DNA of 64,000 nt, taken from assembly GCF_022664395.1 (NCBI RefSeq), contig NZ_JAKRET010000002.1, positions 62,001 through 126,000 of the forward strand. Reading direction: 5' to 3'. The DNA comes from Sphingomonas lacusdianchii (GTDB taxonomy: Bacteria; Pseudomonadota; Alphaproteobacteria; Sphingomonadales; Sphingomonadaceae). This document shows, in pieces, positions 1 to 9,232 of this stretch (position 1 is the first letter of the stretch; each line of letters begins with the position of its first letter). Position numbers and translations under genes: made by a program. The notes under the pieces are model-generated. The model made no database searches, was not told the DNA's origin, and saw nothing but the letters and a program-made list of their open reading frames with translations.

Positions 1-914
1 CTTATCAGGCGTCGGTGGCGAGTGCCCGTGCGGCACTGTCGCGGGCGCAGGCATCGATCGCCTCGACCCGCAACCTCGCCCGGCGCTATGGCGAACTGGT
101 CAAGATCAACGCGATCAGTCGGCAGGAATATGAGAATGCGGTGACCGGCGCGCAGCAGGCGCAGGCGGACATCGCCGCGCAGCAGGCCGCGTTGCGACAG
201 GCGCAGATCGATCTGTCGCGCACGACGATCAAGGCGCCGATCTCGGGCCGGATCGGCCGGTCGGTCTATACCACCGGCGCGCTGGTGTCGGCGGCGCAGA
301 CCGAGGCGCTGACCACCATCCAGCGGCTCGACCCGATCTATGTCGACATCCAGCAGTCGAGCGCCGACCTGCTCAAGCTGCGGCAGCAGATCCTCGACGG
401 CGACCTGTCGCGCGGGTCCGGCGCGGCGCGGGTCCGGCTGAAGCTGGAGGATGGCAGCACCTATCCGATCGAGGGGACGTTGAAGTTCACCGACGTGACC
501 GTCGATCCGGCGACGGGGACGCAGGCGATCCGGGCGGTCTTCGCCAATCCGCGCGGGCTGTTGCTGCCGGGCATGTATGTCCGCGCCGAACTGGTCGAAG
601 GGACCAAGGCGAACGGCATGCTGGTGCCGCAGCGTGCGGTGACCCGCGATCCGAAGGGCAGCGCGACGGTGCTGGTCGTCGGGGCCGACGGCAAGCTGGC
701 GCCGCGCCCGCTGACGACCGACCGCACGATCGGCGATGCGTGGCTGGTGACCGGCGGGTTGCAGCCCGGCGACAAGGTCGTCGTCGAAGGCGCGCAGATG
801 TTGCAGCCCGGCACTCCGGTGAAGGGCTATCCATGGACGCCGCAGACCGCCGGCGCGGCACCGCAGGGCGCTGCCCCCGGTGCCGCCGGCGGTCCGCAGG
901 CACAGGCGAAGTAA
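1..914 (+). CDS. RND efflux periplasmic adaptor (membrane fusion protein), 5' end outside window
   Basis: This is the periplasmic adaptor of a tripartite RND multidrug pump (AcrA/MexA family), which joins the inner-membrane pump to the outer-membrane channel. The reading frame is open from the first bases of the window, so the N-terminal signal/lipoprotein region and first lipoyl half are missing. The visible part starts in the alpha-hairpin (repeated Ala-Arg-Gln-rich heptads), then shows the second lipoyl motif (TTIKAPISGRIGRS), the beta-barrel domain (PIYVDIQQSSADLLKLR) and the membrane-proximal domain with a Pro/Gly/Ala-rich tail. It ends 6 bases before the pump gene, so the three efflux genes form one operon. 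The family call is strong. The drug specificity cannot be read from the sequence. Confidence 0.95.
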   Translation, partial: YQASVASARAALSRAQASIASTRNLARRYGELVKINAISRQEYENAVTGAQQAQADIAAQQAALRQAQIDLSRTTIKAPISGRIGRSVYTTGALVSAAQTEALTTIQRLDPIYVDIQQSSADLLKLRQQILDGDLSRGSGAARVRLKLEDGSTYPIEGTLKFTDVTVDPATGTQAIRAVFANPRGLLLPGMYVRAELVEGTKANGMLVPQRAVTRDPKGSATVLVVGADGKLAPRPLTTDRTIGDAWLVTGGLQPGDKVVVEGAQMLQPGTPVKGYPWTPQTAGAAPQGAAPGAAGGPQAQAK

Positions 915-920
915 CCGCTG

Positions 921-3900
921 ATGTCCCGCTATTTCATCGACCGGCCCATCTTCGCCTGGGTCATCGCCGTCGTCATGATGCTGGCCGGCGCGATCGCGAT
1001 CCGCAGCCTGCCGATCGCGCAGTTCCCCGAAATCGCACCGCCCGCGGTCGCGATCACCGCCACCTATCCGGGGGCGGACGCGGAGACGCTGGAGCGTACG
1101 ACGACCCAGATCATCGAACAGCAGCTGCGCGGCATCGACAATCTGCGCTATTTCTCGTCCTCCTCCTCCTCGGCGGGGACGGTGACGATCACGCTGACGT
1201 TCGAACAGGGCACCGATCCCGACATCGCGCAGGTGCAGGTCCAGAACAAGTTGCAGGCGGCGACCCCGCTATTGCCGCAGGAGGTGCAGCGGCAGGGTAT
1301 TCAGGTCACCAAGTCCGCCGCCAGCTTCCTGGTTGTCGTCGGTCTGGTCTCGACCGACGGATCGCACAGCAACAACGACCTGTCCGACATGGTGGTGTCG
1401 CAGTTCCAGGACCCGATCAGCCGCGTATCCGGCGTCGGTGAATTGCAGGTGTTCGGCGCGCAATATGCGATGCGCATCTGGGTCGATCCGCTGAAGCTCA
1501 ACAGCTATCAGCTGACCATCGGCGACGTGACGGCGGCGGTACAGGCGCAGAATGCGCAGGTCTCCGCCGGACAGATCGGCGCGCAGCCGGCGCCCAAGGA
1601 GCAGATGCTGAACGCCACGGTAAGCGTTCAGTCGCGCCTGCAAACGCCAGAGCAGTTCGCCAATATCCGGCTGAAGACCAATGCCGACGGCGCGGTCGTC
1701 CGGTTGGGCGATGTCGCGCGGGTCGAGATCGGCGCGGAGAATTACGGCTTCGACGTGCAGTATAACGGCCGTCCGGCATCGGGCTTCGGCGTCCGGCTGG
1801 CGGCGGGTGCCAATGCGCTCGACACGGTCGAACTGGTCAAGGCGCGCGCGCAGGAAATCGGTCGCGGCCTGCCGGGCGACGTCAAGGTCATCTATCCGTA
1901 CGACACGACGCCGTTCGTCCGCCTGTCGGTCGAACAGGTCATCCACACGCTGATCGAGGCGGTGGTGCTGGTCTTCCTCGTCATGTTCCTGTTCCTGCAG
2001 AACTGGCGGGCGACGATCATCCCGACCATCGCGGTGCCGGTGGTGCTGCTCGGCACCTTTGCGGTGATGGCGGTCGCGGGCTTCACCATCAACACGCTGA
2101 CGCTGTTCGGCATGGTGCTGGCGATCGGCCTGCTGGTTGACGACGCGATCGTCGTGGTCGAGAACGTCGAACGTCTGATCCAGACCGAAGGGCTGTCGCC
2201 GAAGGAAGCGGCGCGCAAGTCGATGGACGAGATCACCGGCGCGCTGGTAGGCATCGGCCTCGTCCTGTCGGCGGTGTTCCTGCCGATGGCGTTCTTCGGC
2301 GGGTCGACCGGCGTCATCTACCGCCAGTTCTCGATCACGATCGTGTCGGCGATGGTGCTGTCGGTGCTGGTCGCGCTGATCCTGACGCCGGCATTGTGCG
2401 CCACGATCCTGAAACCGCATGATCCGCACAAGCATGAGCAGGGCAACGGCCTGCTCGCGCGCTTCTTCCGCTGGTTCAACGACAAGTTCGAACGCGGCCA
2501 GCACAAGTACGAAGGCGGCGTCCGGCGCACCACGCGCAACTGGAAACGGTCGATGCTGGTCTATCTGCTGATCGTCGGCGGCATGGTGTTCGTGTTCACG
2601 CGCCTGCCCTCGGGCTTCCTGCCCGACGAGGATCAGGGGACGGTGCTGGCGCTGGTACAGGGCCCGGCGGGCGCGACCAGCGGTCGTACCGAAAAGGGTC
2701 TGAACCTGGTGCGCGACCATTTCCTCAAGCAGGAATCGGCCAATGTCGCCGGGGTCTTCACGATCAACGGGTTCAGCTTTGCGGGACAGGGGCAGAATGC
2801 CGGTCTGGTGTTCGTCAACCTGAAGCCGTGGGACGAACGCAGCGGTGCCGAGAACAAGGCACAGTCGATCGTCGGTCGGGCAATGGGCGCGTTCGCGGGC
2901 TACAAGGACGGGCTGATCTTCGCGCTGGTGCCGCCTGCCGTGCAGGAACTGGGCAATGCGACCGGGTTCGACGTGCAACTCGTCGATACCGGCGGCATCG
3001 GCCATGACCGTCTGCTCCAGGCGCGCAACATGATGCTCGGCATGGCCGCGCAGGACGGGCGCGTCGCACAGGTGCGTCCGCTCAGCCTCGACGATGCGCC
3101 GCAGCTGAAAATCAATATCGACGAGGACAAGGCGCGCGCGCTGGGCCTCGACCTTGCCGACGTCAATTCGACGATCTCGACGGCATGGGGCGGCGGTTAT
3201 ATCAACGACTTCATCGATCGGGGGCGCGTGAAGCGCGTCTATATCCAGGCCGATACCCCGTACCGCCTGAGCCCCGAAGATGTCGGCGACCTGTATGTGC
3301 GCAACGCCACCGGACAGATGGTGCCGTTCACCGCCTTCTCGACGCTCGAATGGGCCAATGCGCCGGTCCAGCTGACCCGGTATAACGGGCAGTCGGCGAT
3401 GCAGCTGCAGGGTTCGCCGGGGGCGGGGCTGAGCACCGGTGCGGCGATGACGGCGATGGAGGAAATCCATGCCAAGCTGCCGCCGGGCACCGCGCTCGAA
3501 TGGACCGGGCTGTCGTTCGAGGAACGACTATCGGGCGGGCAGGCGCCGGCGCTGTACGGGCTGTCGCTGCTGATCGTGTTCCTGTGTCTCGCCGCACTGT
3601 ATGAAAGCTGGTCGGTGCCGATCTCGGTCCTGCTCGTCGTGCCGCTCGGGATTCTCGGCGCGTTGCTGGCGGCGTGGCTGACGGGTCTCAACAACGACAT
3701 CTACCTGCAGGTCGGCCTGATCACCACGATCGGCGTGTCGGCGAAGAATGCGATCCTGATCGTGGAATTCGCCGAGGAGCGGATGGGAGACGGGATGAAC
3801 GCGGTCGATGCGGCGGTGGAGGCCGCCCGGCTGCGCCTGCGCCCGATCCTGATGACGTCGCTCGCCTTCGTCTTCGGCGTGTTGCCGCTGGCATTGTCGA

Positions 3901-4130
3901 CCGGGGCCGGGGCCGGCGGGCAGAATGCGATCGGCCGGGCGGTGGTCGGCGGCATGTTGTCGGCGACGATCCTCGCCATCTTCTTCGTGCCGATGTTCTT
4001 CGTCGTCGTCCTGCGCCTGTTCGGCCATGGCGGCAGCGACAAGAACACCCCGTCCGCCAACCGGGACATCGAACCCGATGGCGGCAACCGGTCCTCCGAC
4101 GGCGGCGAAGCTGCGCCGCAGGGGGCATGA
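921..4130 (+). CDS. RND multidrug efflux pump, inner-membrane permease (AcrB/MexB, HAE1 family)
   Basis: A 1069-residue proton-driven drug exporter of the inner membrane, the usual length for AcrB/MexB. The N-terminus ([20 protein letters not shown]) is typical of the family. The proton-relay segment in TM4 is present ([15 protein letters not shown], paired aspartates) and TM10 carries the partner lysine ([16 protein letters not shown]). Two large periplasmic loops and 12 membrane segments follow the duplicated RND layout, and a short hydrophilic tail follows the last helix. It lies between the adaptor and the outer-membrane factor, and its stop overlaps the next start codon (ATGA). The substrates are probably hydrophobic or amphiphilic compounds, which is inferred from the HAE1 family only. 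Confidence 0.97.
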   Translation: MSRYFIDRPIFAWVIAVVMMLAGAIAIRSLPIAQFPEIAPPAVAITATYPGADAETLERTTTQIIEQQLRGIDNLRYFSSSSSSAGTVTITLTFEQGTDPDIAQVQVQNKLQAATPLLPQEVQRQGIQVTKSAASFLVVVGLVSTDGSHSNNDLSDMVVSQFQDPISRVSGVGELQVFGAQYAMRIWVDPLKLNSYQLTIGDVTAAVQAQNAQVSAGQIGAQPAPKEQMLNATVSVQSRLQTPEQFANIRLKTNADGAVVRLGDVARVEIGAENYGFDVQYNGRPASGFGVRLAAGANALDTVELVKARAQEIGRGLPGDVKVIYPYDTTPFVRLSVEQVIHTLIEAVVLVFLVMFLFLQNWRATIIPTIAVPVVLLGTFAVMAVAGFTINTLTLFGMVLAIGLLVDDAIVVVENVERLIQTEGLSPKEAARKSMDEITGALVGIGLVLSAVFLPMAFFGGSTGVIYRQFSITIVSAMVLSVLVALILTPALCATILKPHDPHKHEQGNGLLARFFRWFNDKFERGQHKYEGGVRRTTRNWKRSMLVYLLIVGGMVFVFTRLPSGFLPDEDQGTVLALVQGPAGATSGRTEKGLNLVRDHFLKQESANVAGVFTINGFSFAGQGQNAGLVFVNLKPWDERSGAENKAQSIVGRAMGAFAGYKDGLIFALVPPAVQELGNATGFDVQLVDTGGIGHDRLLQARNMMLGMAAQDGRVAQVRPLSLDDAPQLKINIDEDKARALGLDLADVNSTISTAWGGGYINDFIDRGRVKRVYIQADTPYRLSPEDVGDLYVRNATGQMVPFTAFSTLEWANAPVQLTRYNGQSAMQLQGSPGAGLSTGAAMTAMEEIHAKLPPGTALEWTGLSFEERLSGGQAPALYGLSLLIVFLCLAALYESWSVPISVLLVVPLGILGALLAAWLTGLNNDIYLQVGLITTIGVSAKNAILIVEFAEERMGDGMNAVDAAVEAARLRLRPILMTSLAFVFGVLPLALSTGAGAGGQNAIGRAVVGGMLSATILAIFFVPMFFVVVLRLFGHGGSDKNTPSANRDIEPDGGNRSSDGGEAAPQGA

Positions 4131-5596
4131 CCATGAGCAACCCGATGACGCTGCGTAGCCTGATCCTCCTTGCCGCCACGACGGCGCTGGCGGGGTGCAA
4201 CCTTGCCCCCAACAATGTCCGGCCGGAGGGGGCGATCCCGCTGACGCTGCCGCAGGGTGGCGCCTATCCGCCGCTGGGCGCCGAACAGGCCGATGTGACT
4301 GCGATCGCCTATCGCGATTTCTTCACCGATCCGCGGTTGCAGGCGGTCATCGCGACCGCGCTGGAGAATAATCGCGATTACCGGGTGACGGCGGCCAATG
4401 TGCTGGTCGCCCGCGCGCAATATCGCGTGACCCGCGCCAGTCAGGTGCCGACGACCGCCGCGAATGGCGGTGTCACCTATACCAACAACCCGTTCGGTGC
4501 GCTGGGCGGGGCGGGGGGTGCCGGTGGGCAGGCCGGCGGCGCGGGCGGGGTGCCGGCCCAGTCTGGCAATCTCGAAATCTATCAGGCATCGGTCGGATTT
4601 TCCGCCTTCGAACTCGACCTGTTCGGCCGCGTCCGCAACCTCAGCCAGGCGGCGCTGCAGGAATATTTCGCGACCGAAGAAGCGCAGCGCGCGGCGCGCA
4701 TTTCGCTGGTCGGCGAAGTGGCGACGGCGTGGCTGACCATGGCCGCCGATCAGGACCAGCTGCGCCTGTCGCGTGAGACGCTGGCGAGTTTCGGACGCAC
4801 GCTGGAGTTGACCCGGGCGCAGTTCCGCGTCGGCGTTATCTCCGAACTGGAGGTGCAGCAGGCTGAAACCAGCTATCAGCAGGCGCGCAACGACATCGCC
4901 GCGCTGACCGCCCAGATCGCGCAGGACCAGAATGCGATCAACCTGCTCGCCGGCACGACGGTGCCGATCGAGCAATTGCCGTCCGAGTTGGGCGAGCGTG
5001 ACGCGGTTCTGACCAATTTGCCGACCGGCGTGTCTTCCGCCGTCCTCTTGCGCCGGCCGGACGTGCTCCAGGCTGAACGCCGCCTCTATGCCGCCAATGC
5101 CAATATCGGCGCGGCGCGGGCGGCATTGTTCCCGACGATCTCGCTCACCGCGACGCTAGGCACGATCAGCACGGCGCTGGGCGGCCTGTTCGGCGCGGGG
5201 ACGCAGAACTTCTCGATCGCGCCCGCCGCCACCCTGCCGCTGTTCGACGGTGGCCAGCGGCGCGGCAACGTCGAGGTCGCCCGCGCGCAGCAGCTGGCGG
5301 CGGTCGCGACCTATGAAGGCACGCTCCAGACCGCGTTCCGCGAGGTCGCCGATGCGCTGGCGACGCGCGGCACGATCGACGAGCAATTGGCCGCACAGAC
5401 GGCACGGGCGCAGTCGGCGGCGACCGCCGAGCGGCTGTCCGACGCGCGCTATCGCGCCGGAGTGGATTCGTTCCTGAACACACTGGACGCGCAGCGGACC
5501 AGCTATGCCGCGCGGCAGACGCTGGTCCAGACGCGCCTCGCCCGCGCGACGAACCTGGTGACGCTGTACCGGACGCTGGGGGGCGGGCTGAACTAG
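4127..5596 (+). CDS. RND efflux outer-membrane lipoprotein, NodT/OprM family
   Basis: A 489-residue TolC-like trimeric outer-membrane channel that completes the efflux pump. The start at 4127 overlaps the pump stop by 4 bases (ATGA); a second ATG two codons later is also possible. A lipoprotein signal ends at the lipobox LAGC, followed by NLAPNN, so the mature protein is lipid-anchored. Two OEP repeats follow, the first from the [23 protein letters not shown] segment, and a Gly/Ala-rich loop interrupts the first repeat near residues 120-145. The paralog-like [16 protein letters not shown] and [16 protein letters not shown] motifs are diagnostic of NodT. It shares the operon promoter upstream of the window. 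Confidence 0.95.
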   Translation: MTMSNPMTLRSLILLAATTALAGCNLAPNNVRPEGAIPLTLPQGGAYPPLGAEQADVTAIAYRDFFTDPRLQAVIATALENNRDYRVTAANVLVARAQYRVTRASQVPTTAANGGVTYTNNPFGALGGAGGAGGQAGGAGGVPAQSGNLEIYQASVGFSAFELDLFGRVRNLSQAALQEYFATEEAQRAARISLVGEVATAWLTMAADQDQLRLSRETLASFGRTLELTRAQFRVGVISELEVQQAETSYQQARNDIAALTAQIAQDQNAINLLAGTTVPIEQLPSELGERDAVLTNLPTGVSSAVLLRRPDVLQAERRLYAANANIGAARAALFPTISLTATLGTISTALGGLFGAGTQNFSIAPAATLPLFDGGQRRGNVEVARAQQLAAVATYEGTLQTAFREVADALATRGTIDEQLAAQTARAQSAATAERLSDARYRAGVDSFLNTLDAQRTSYAARQTLVQTRLARATNLVTLYRTLGGGLN

Positions 5597-5628
5597 CGGC
5601 CCTTGCATCGCATCGCGATCGGCATATG

Positions 5629-5653
5629 CTCTCCGTTATAACATATAGGAGAG
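5629..5653 (+). promoter_or_regulatory. Hairpin enclosing the Shine-Dalgarno of the next small gene
   Basis: CTCTCC (5629-5634) can pair with GGAGAG (5648-5653). The second arm is the purine-rich ribosome-binding site of the 87-residue gene starting at 5659. The 13-base loop is AT-rich (GTTATAACATATA), unlike its surroundings, and could also act as a -10 region. Whether it works as a translational switch or a promoter is inference. Confidence 0.35.
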
Positions 5654-5658
5654 GAACG

Positions 5659-5922
5659 ATGAATCCGATCGAGCCGGGCGACGCAGCGGGCGAGAAGAGC
5701 ATGGTCATCCTGCAAAGCCTGCTCTGCCTGCTGCGCGAAAAGAACCTGTTGTCGCGCGCCGATATCGAGGAACTGGCCGCCAAGGTCGCCAGCCGCGCCG
5801 CAGAGCATGAGCGCGATCCGCTGCCCTGCCAGTCCGATGCGGTCGTCGCCGCCGCCAGCGAGATGAACCGGCTCGGCGCCTATATCGGCGGGCGCTATGG
5901 CGGGAAGCATCGTCGCATCTGA
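5659..5922 (+). CDS. Small conserved-looking protein of unknown function (87 aa)
   Basis: I do not recognise this family. The protein is mostly helical and charged, beginning MNPIEPGDAAGEKS, with a leucine-rich amphipathic segment (VILQSLLCLLREKNLLSRAD) and an Ala/Glu helix after it. It has two cysteines and ends in a basic tail (GGKHRRI). The start at 5659 was chosen because AGGAGAGG lies 5 bases upstream; the frame is open further upstream but without a ribosome-binding site. It stands 62 bases after the efflux operon, in the same direction, and may have its own AT-rich promoter. No membrane segment or signal peptide is visible. A regulatory or dimerising role is possible but unsupported. 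Confidence 0.7.
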   Translation: MNPIEPGDAAGEKSMVILQSLLCLLREKNLLSRADIEELAAKVASRAAEHERDPLPCQSDAVVAAASEMNRLGAYIGGRYGGKHRRI

Positions 5923-6058
5923 CGCCGCGACCGGCGGTGTAATCACCGCGTCAGATTTCGAAGCGACAGGCATCTCTCGCGGCCGCCATGCGTTTCATGC
6001 GGGTTCGGTTGCACCGGGCGAGTTAGAATGGGCGGCAAACGCCCCATGAGAGGTTGTC

Positions 6059-6244
6059 GTGTCTTTGATCGGACCGGACGAAATGTCCTATTTTGTACGC
6101 CGCGCGGAACAGCAGTTGGAACTGGCCCAGCAGGCCGACCATGAACAGGTCGTCCACGCCCATTACGAACTGGCGAACCTGTATCTAGACAAGGCCTATG
6201 CCGATGGCGTGACGGGGCCGGAGGTAGGTGCGGAAGCTGCTTGA
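6059..6244 (+). CDS. Small hypothetical protein (61 aa), GTG start
   Basis: An acidic 61-residue protein (MSLIGPDEMSYFVRRAEQQL...) with no membrane segment. The central part (EQQLELAQQADHEQVVHAHYELANLYLDKAY) looks like a single helix-turn-helix hairpin of the TPR kind, and is the type of short protein common in sphingomonads. Its GTG start follows a GAGAGG purine tract with suitable spacing. Codon use is normal for the window. The coding call rests on composition, ribosome-binding site and helical pattern; the function is unknown. Confidence 0.6.
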   Translation: MSLIGPDEMSYFVRRAEQQLELAQQADHEQVVHAHYELANLYLDKAYADGVTGPEVGAEAA

Positions 6245-6288
6245 GTTGGTCTCGGCCTAACGTCTGATCCAGCTAACCGGAGACGCCG

Positions 6289-6311
6289 CCCCAGCGAAGG
6301 CTGGGACCTGG
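6289..6311. repeat. Short palindromic repeat, degenerate relative of the 38990-39079 element
   Basis: CCCAGC-GAAG-GCTGGG forms a perfect 6-base stem inside CCCCAGCGAAGGCTGGGACC. It matches the core of the long element upstream of ruvA (CCCCGGCGAAGGCCGGGG) with compensating changes on both arms, as expected of a dispersed REP-like family. Confidence 0.55.
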
Positions 6312-6400
6312 TCCGTCTCTTGTCCCGCACTAAAGCCGGAAGAGTTCAGCCTGCGCAGGGAAGACGTCTGGTTCGATTTAGATCGTGATGACAACAGGTG

Positions 6401-6521
6401 GAACCGTTCGTGCTGAGTAGGGGCTGAGCGAAGTCGAAGACCCGTATCGAAGCACCCGCGACCAACGATCCTTCGATACGCCATTTCGACAAGCTCAATG
6501 GCTACTCGGGACGAACGGGTC
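6401..6521. repeat. Long imperfect inverted repeat (REP/BIME-like)
   Basis: The left end (GAACCGTTCGTGCTGAGTAG, 6401-6420) is complementary to the right end (6502-6521) at 17 of 20 positions. The inner parts, TGAGCGAAGTCGAAG on the left and TTTCGACAAGCTCAATG on the right, also pair, around GTATCGAAG / CTTCGATAC. The whole 121 bases can fold into one long hairpin. Elements of this kind (TTGAGCTTGTCGAAATGG cores) are scattered through many sphingomonad and pseudomonad genomes, as I recall. Confidence 0.65.
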
Positions 6522-6554
6522 AGGTTTATGTTATCCACCTCTAGCTGAAAACGT

Positions 6555-6582
6555 CCGCACCCCGGTGCAGGCCGGGGTGCGG
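6555..6582 (-). terminator. Probable factor-independent terminator of the lipoprotein/L,D-transpeptidase operon
   Basis: The perfect 11-base stem CCGCACCCCGG / CCGGGGTGCGG has a 6-base loop. On the minus strand it is followed by GGACGTTTTC, giving a short T-run. It lies about 125 bases past the stop of the small lipoprotein gene. Confidence 0.5.
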
Positions 6583-6707
6583 TTGGTAGAGCTTTTCCGT
6601 ATCTCACCGACGCTCCCCAACTGTATCTCGGTCTTCGCCGGGGTAGGTTGGGGACTTTCGCACAGATTCCGTTCAGACGCGGAACGACATGCTTTTATAT
6701 CAAGCGC

Positions 6708-7079
6708 TTACTGCTCCGCTTCGTTGACCGGCGCCGCTTCCTCGGGGGCTTCCTCCGCCGCCTTCGCCTCGCCCCGCGTCGAGCGCGAGGTCATGCCGGT
6801 CGCGGAGGCGTCGTCCAGCACCTGCTGGTCGGGTTCGATCGGCGGGGGCGGGGGGAGTTCCTCCGCCGGGGCGACCGCGCTCAGATTTTCTGTCACCGGC
6901 GGCGCGGCTTCGTAATTTTCTTCGGGCAGGGGCGTTGGCGGCGGTGCCTCCTCGTCGAACGCGCTGTTTTCGATCGGTGCATCCTCCGGCTCGGAGCCTG
7001 AGCATCCCGCCACGCCGGTCGCCAGCAGCAGACCGCTGCCGGCCAGCAACATCGCGCGCCATCCGCTCTTCATCTTCAT
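6708..7079 (-). CDS. Small acidic, proline-rich lipoprotein of unknown function
   Basis: This 123-residue protein has a basic N-terminus (MKMKSGWR), a hydrophobic stretch and a lipobox (GVAGC), so it is predicted to be a lipid-anchored envelope protein. The mature part is low-complexity: rich in Glu, Pro and Ala, with PPPTPLPEE and LPPPPPIEP runs and no recognisable fold. It starts 5 bases after the L,D-transpeptidase stop on the same strand, so the two are almost certainly co-transcribed and a role in peptidoglycan cross-linking is plausible by context. An ATG two codons downstream is an alternative start. No paralog is visible in the window. Confidence 0.75.
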   Translation of the reverse strand: MKMKSGWRAMLLAGSGLLLATGVAGCSGSEPEDAPIENSAFDEEAPPPTPLPEENYEAAPPVTENLSAVAPAEELPPPPPIEPDQQVLDDASATGMTSRSTRGEAKAAEEAPEEAAPVNEAEQ

Positions 7080-7083
7080 CCCC

Positions 7084-8583
7084 TTATCGTGCCGCCAACT
7101 GGCTGGCCTCGGCGCGTGCGGCGATCTTGTTCGCCAGCACGCCGTCCCATTTATACGGATCTTCGCGGAAGCTCATCGTGCCGTTGGGCGTCGCAAAGGC
7201 CGTCCAGTAAAGCAGATAGACCTTCACCGGATCGGCCACCTTTGCCCGCACGGTCTTGCCGGAGGCGAGTGTCGCGTCGATCTGTTCCGCCGGCCATTCG
7301 GGGGTCGTCCGCAACAGCAGGCGCGCTAGATCCTTGGGCTTTTCGAGGCGGACGCAGCCATGGCTGGCCAACCGGTCGAAATTGGCGAAGCCCGACTGGG
7401 CCGGCGTGTCGTGCAGATAGACCGCGAACGGATTGTCGAAATCGAACTTGAACCGACCGAGCGCGCTGCGCTCCGATGCCTGTTGCAGGCGCCGACCGCC
7501 GCCCTCGGTCTCGATCACGCGGAAGCCGTTGCGCTTGAGATAGCCGGGATTGGCGCGTTCTTTCGGCCACAGTTCCTTGTCGGCGATCGACGACGGCACA
7601 TTCCATGGCGGATTGAGCACGATCGAATGGATGGTAGAGGTCAGCATCGGCGTCTCGTCGCCTGGACGCCCGGTCACCGCCTTCATCGACGTCACCGGCT
7701 GGTCGCCGTCGAACACGGTCAGCACCGCCGCGGCGATGTTCACCTGAATACGGTTCTTTTCCAGCTCGGTCGGCAGCCAGCGCCACCGTTCCATATTCGC
7801 CTTGATTTGCTTGATCCGTTCGCCGACCGGCACGTTGAGCGAGGCGATGGTCTGCGCGCCGACCTGTCCGGCCGGGTTCAGGCCGTATCGCCGCTGCGCG
7901 CGGCGGACCGCGTCGAGCAAGGCCGTGTCGAACGTATCGCCGCTCGCCGACAATTCGGGATCCTCGAGCGCCAGCCGCTTGCGCAACGCCGCGACCTGCG
8001 GCCCGCGACCGCCCGGGCGCAGTTCGGAGCCGGCGGCGACGGTAGGCCAGCCGCCATTCGCGGCGATCTTGCGATAGCGTGCCAGACCGGTGACTAGCGT
8101 ATCGTAGCCGGCATAGGGCGGCGGCAGCGAAGCGACCCATGCCGCCAGCCGGTCCTTCGCCACCGCGTCGCGGAACGACGGCAGCGGATCGTAGGATTGC
8201 GGGCGCATCGCCCAATCCTTCTGGAAGTCGGCGGTATCGAGCCGTCCGGCGCGCACCGCATGGGCATGGTCGAGTGCGGCCTGCACCAGCGCCGGTCCGG
8301 TCAGCGCACCCAGCAACGGCTCACGGTCCTTCAGCCCCTGCGCCACCGCGTCGCGGGCCAGCAGGCGGGCGAGTTCGCTCTCCTGCGCGGTGGTCAGCGT
8401 CGGCAGCGGCAGGGAGGCGGGGATCGGCTGCACCATCGGCATGGTCGATGGCATGGTCGGCACGACCGGCGGCGGCAGCACCTGCGCCGATGCGGCATTC
8501 GCGAGGGTCAGGCCCGCGCCGGCGAAGAGAGCACGCCGCAGCGTGCGGACGAAACGGAGACGGTGTTCGGTAATCGCTTTCAT
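7084..8583 (-). CDS. L,D-transpeptidase, YcbB/LdtD family
   Basis: This 499-residue periplasmic enzyme forms meso-diaminopimelate cross-links (3-3) in peptidoglycan or attaches partners to it. A signal-like N-terminus (RRALFAGAGLTLANAASAQ) is followed by an N-terminal scaffold domain, a peptidoglycan-binding domain (GRGPQVAALRKRLALED...) and the YkuD catalytic domain. The catalytic motif SHGCVRL is intact, with Cys410 as nucleophile. The ATG at 8583 was chosen over a longer open frame because the Arg-rich signal peptide starts directly after it. Its partner downstream is a small lipoprotein 4 bases away. Length and domain order match LdtD-type enzymes. Confidence 0.93.
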   Translation of the reverse strand: MKAITEHRLRFVRTLRRALFAGAGLTLANAASAQVLPPPVVPTMPSTMPMVQPIPASLPLPTLTTAQESELARLLARDAVAQGLKDREPLLGALTGPALVQAALDHAHAVRAGRLDTADFQKDWAMRPQSYDPLPSFRDAVAKDRLAAWVASLPPPYAGYDTLVTGLARYRKIAANGGWPTVAAGSELRPGGRGPQVAALRKRLALEDPELSASGDTFDTALLDAVRRAQRRYGLNPAGQVGAQTIASLNVPVGERIKQIKANMERWRWLPTELEKNRIQVNIAAAVLTVFDGDQPVTSMKAVTGRPGDETPMLTSTIHSIVLNPPWNVPSSIADKELWPKERANPGYLKRNGFRVIETEGGGRRLQQASERSALGRFKFDFDNPFAVYLHDTPAQSGFANFDRLASHGCVRLEKPKDLARLLLRTTPEWPAEQIDATLASGKTVRAKVADPVKVYLLYWTAFATPNGTMSFREDPYKWDGVLANKIAARAEASQLAAR

Positions 8584-8701
8584 CCCAGACTCTTTTGGTA
8601 CGACAGGCGTCCTATACGGATTCCAACCTGCCGCACGATGAACCGTTCCCCTTTGGCGCCCTGTTACCACAAGGCGGGGCCGGTTTCGAACCCCTAAGCG
8701 A

Positions 8702-9232
8702 TCAGGAAAGATGCCGCTTGTCGAGTTTGCGGGCGAGGGTGCGCCGATGCATGCCCAGCCGCCGCGCGGCTTCGGAGATGTTGAAGCCGGTATCAGCCAG
8801 CGTCTGGTGGATATGCTCCCATTCGAGCGTCTTGATCGAGGTCGGCGCGGCGGTCAGGTCGGCCTGCGGATTGCCCTCGACCTTGGCGAAGGCGGCTTCG
8901 ATTTCGTCGGTGTTGGCGGGCTTGGTCAGATAGTTGGTGGCGCCCAGCTTGATCGCCTCGACCGCCGTCGCGATGCTGGCGAACCCGGTCAGCACGACGA
9001 TGCGCAACGTCGGGTCGATCGCCGACAGCGCGGAGACGCAGGCAAGGCCCGACGCGCCGCCCAGCCGCAGGTCGACCACGGCATATTCGGGTTCGAACCG
9101 GCGCGCGACATCGTCCAGCCGATCGGGGCCGTCGATCACCTCGACCGTATAGCCGCGGCGTTCGAACGATCGGCACAGCGTCCGGGCAAAGGTCGCATCA
9201 TCCTCGACGATCAGCAGGCGACGGTCGGTCAT
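8702..9232 (-). CDS. regA: Response regulator, RegA/PrrA/ActR family
   Basis: A 176-residue redox-responsive transcription regulator. The receiver domain has the acidic pocket (Asp11, Asp12), phosphoacceptor Asp54 (AVVDLRLG), Thr82 and Lys104 (LTKPA). After a proline-containing linker comes a Fis-type helix-turn-helix (FNISEAARRLGMHRRTLARK), which is the near-invariant signature of RegA/PrrA/ActR. Its start codon overlaps the stop of the kinase gene by 4 bases (ATGA), giving translational coupling. It is the last gene of the cyo-SURF1-regBA cluster. In relatives this regulator controls respiratory oxidases, nitrogen and carbon metabolism. Control of the adjacent cyo genes is a natural inference, not shown here. 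Confidence 0.93.
   Translation of the reverse strand: MTDRRLLIVEDDATFARTLCRSFERRGYTVEVIDGPDRLDDVARRFEPEYAVVDLRLGGASGLACVSALSAIDPTLRIVVLTGFASIATAVEAIKLGATNYLTKPANTDEIEAAFAKVEGNPQADLTAAPTSIKTLEWEHIHQTLADTGFNISEAARRLGMHRRTLARKLDKRHLS

Larger units (their letters stand above)
6245..6707. other. Gene-free stretch with three palindromic elements
   Basis: There is no convincing gene in these 463 bases. The open frames here are interrupted repeats without ribosome-binding sites. The stretch holds a short hairpin (6289-6311), a long imperfect inverted repeat (6401-6521) and a terminator-like hairpin (6555-6582), each listed separately. The GC content is lower than in neighbouring genes. Confidence 0.7.

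Noticed and set aside
1269..3470. 733-codon open frame on the minus strand opposite the RND pump gene
   Set aside because: It is antisense to a complete AcrB-type gene. The translation is an Arg/Asp/His-rich composition typical of the complement of GC-rich genes, with no ribosome-binding site or domain.
6257..6607. Open frames within the repeat-rich spacer after the 61-residue gene
   Set aside because: They are built from palindromic repeats and have no start signals.
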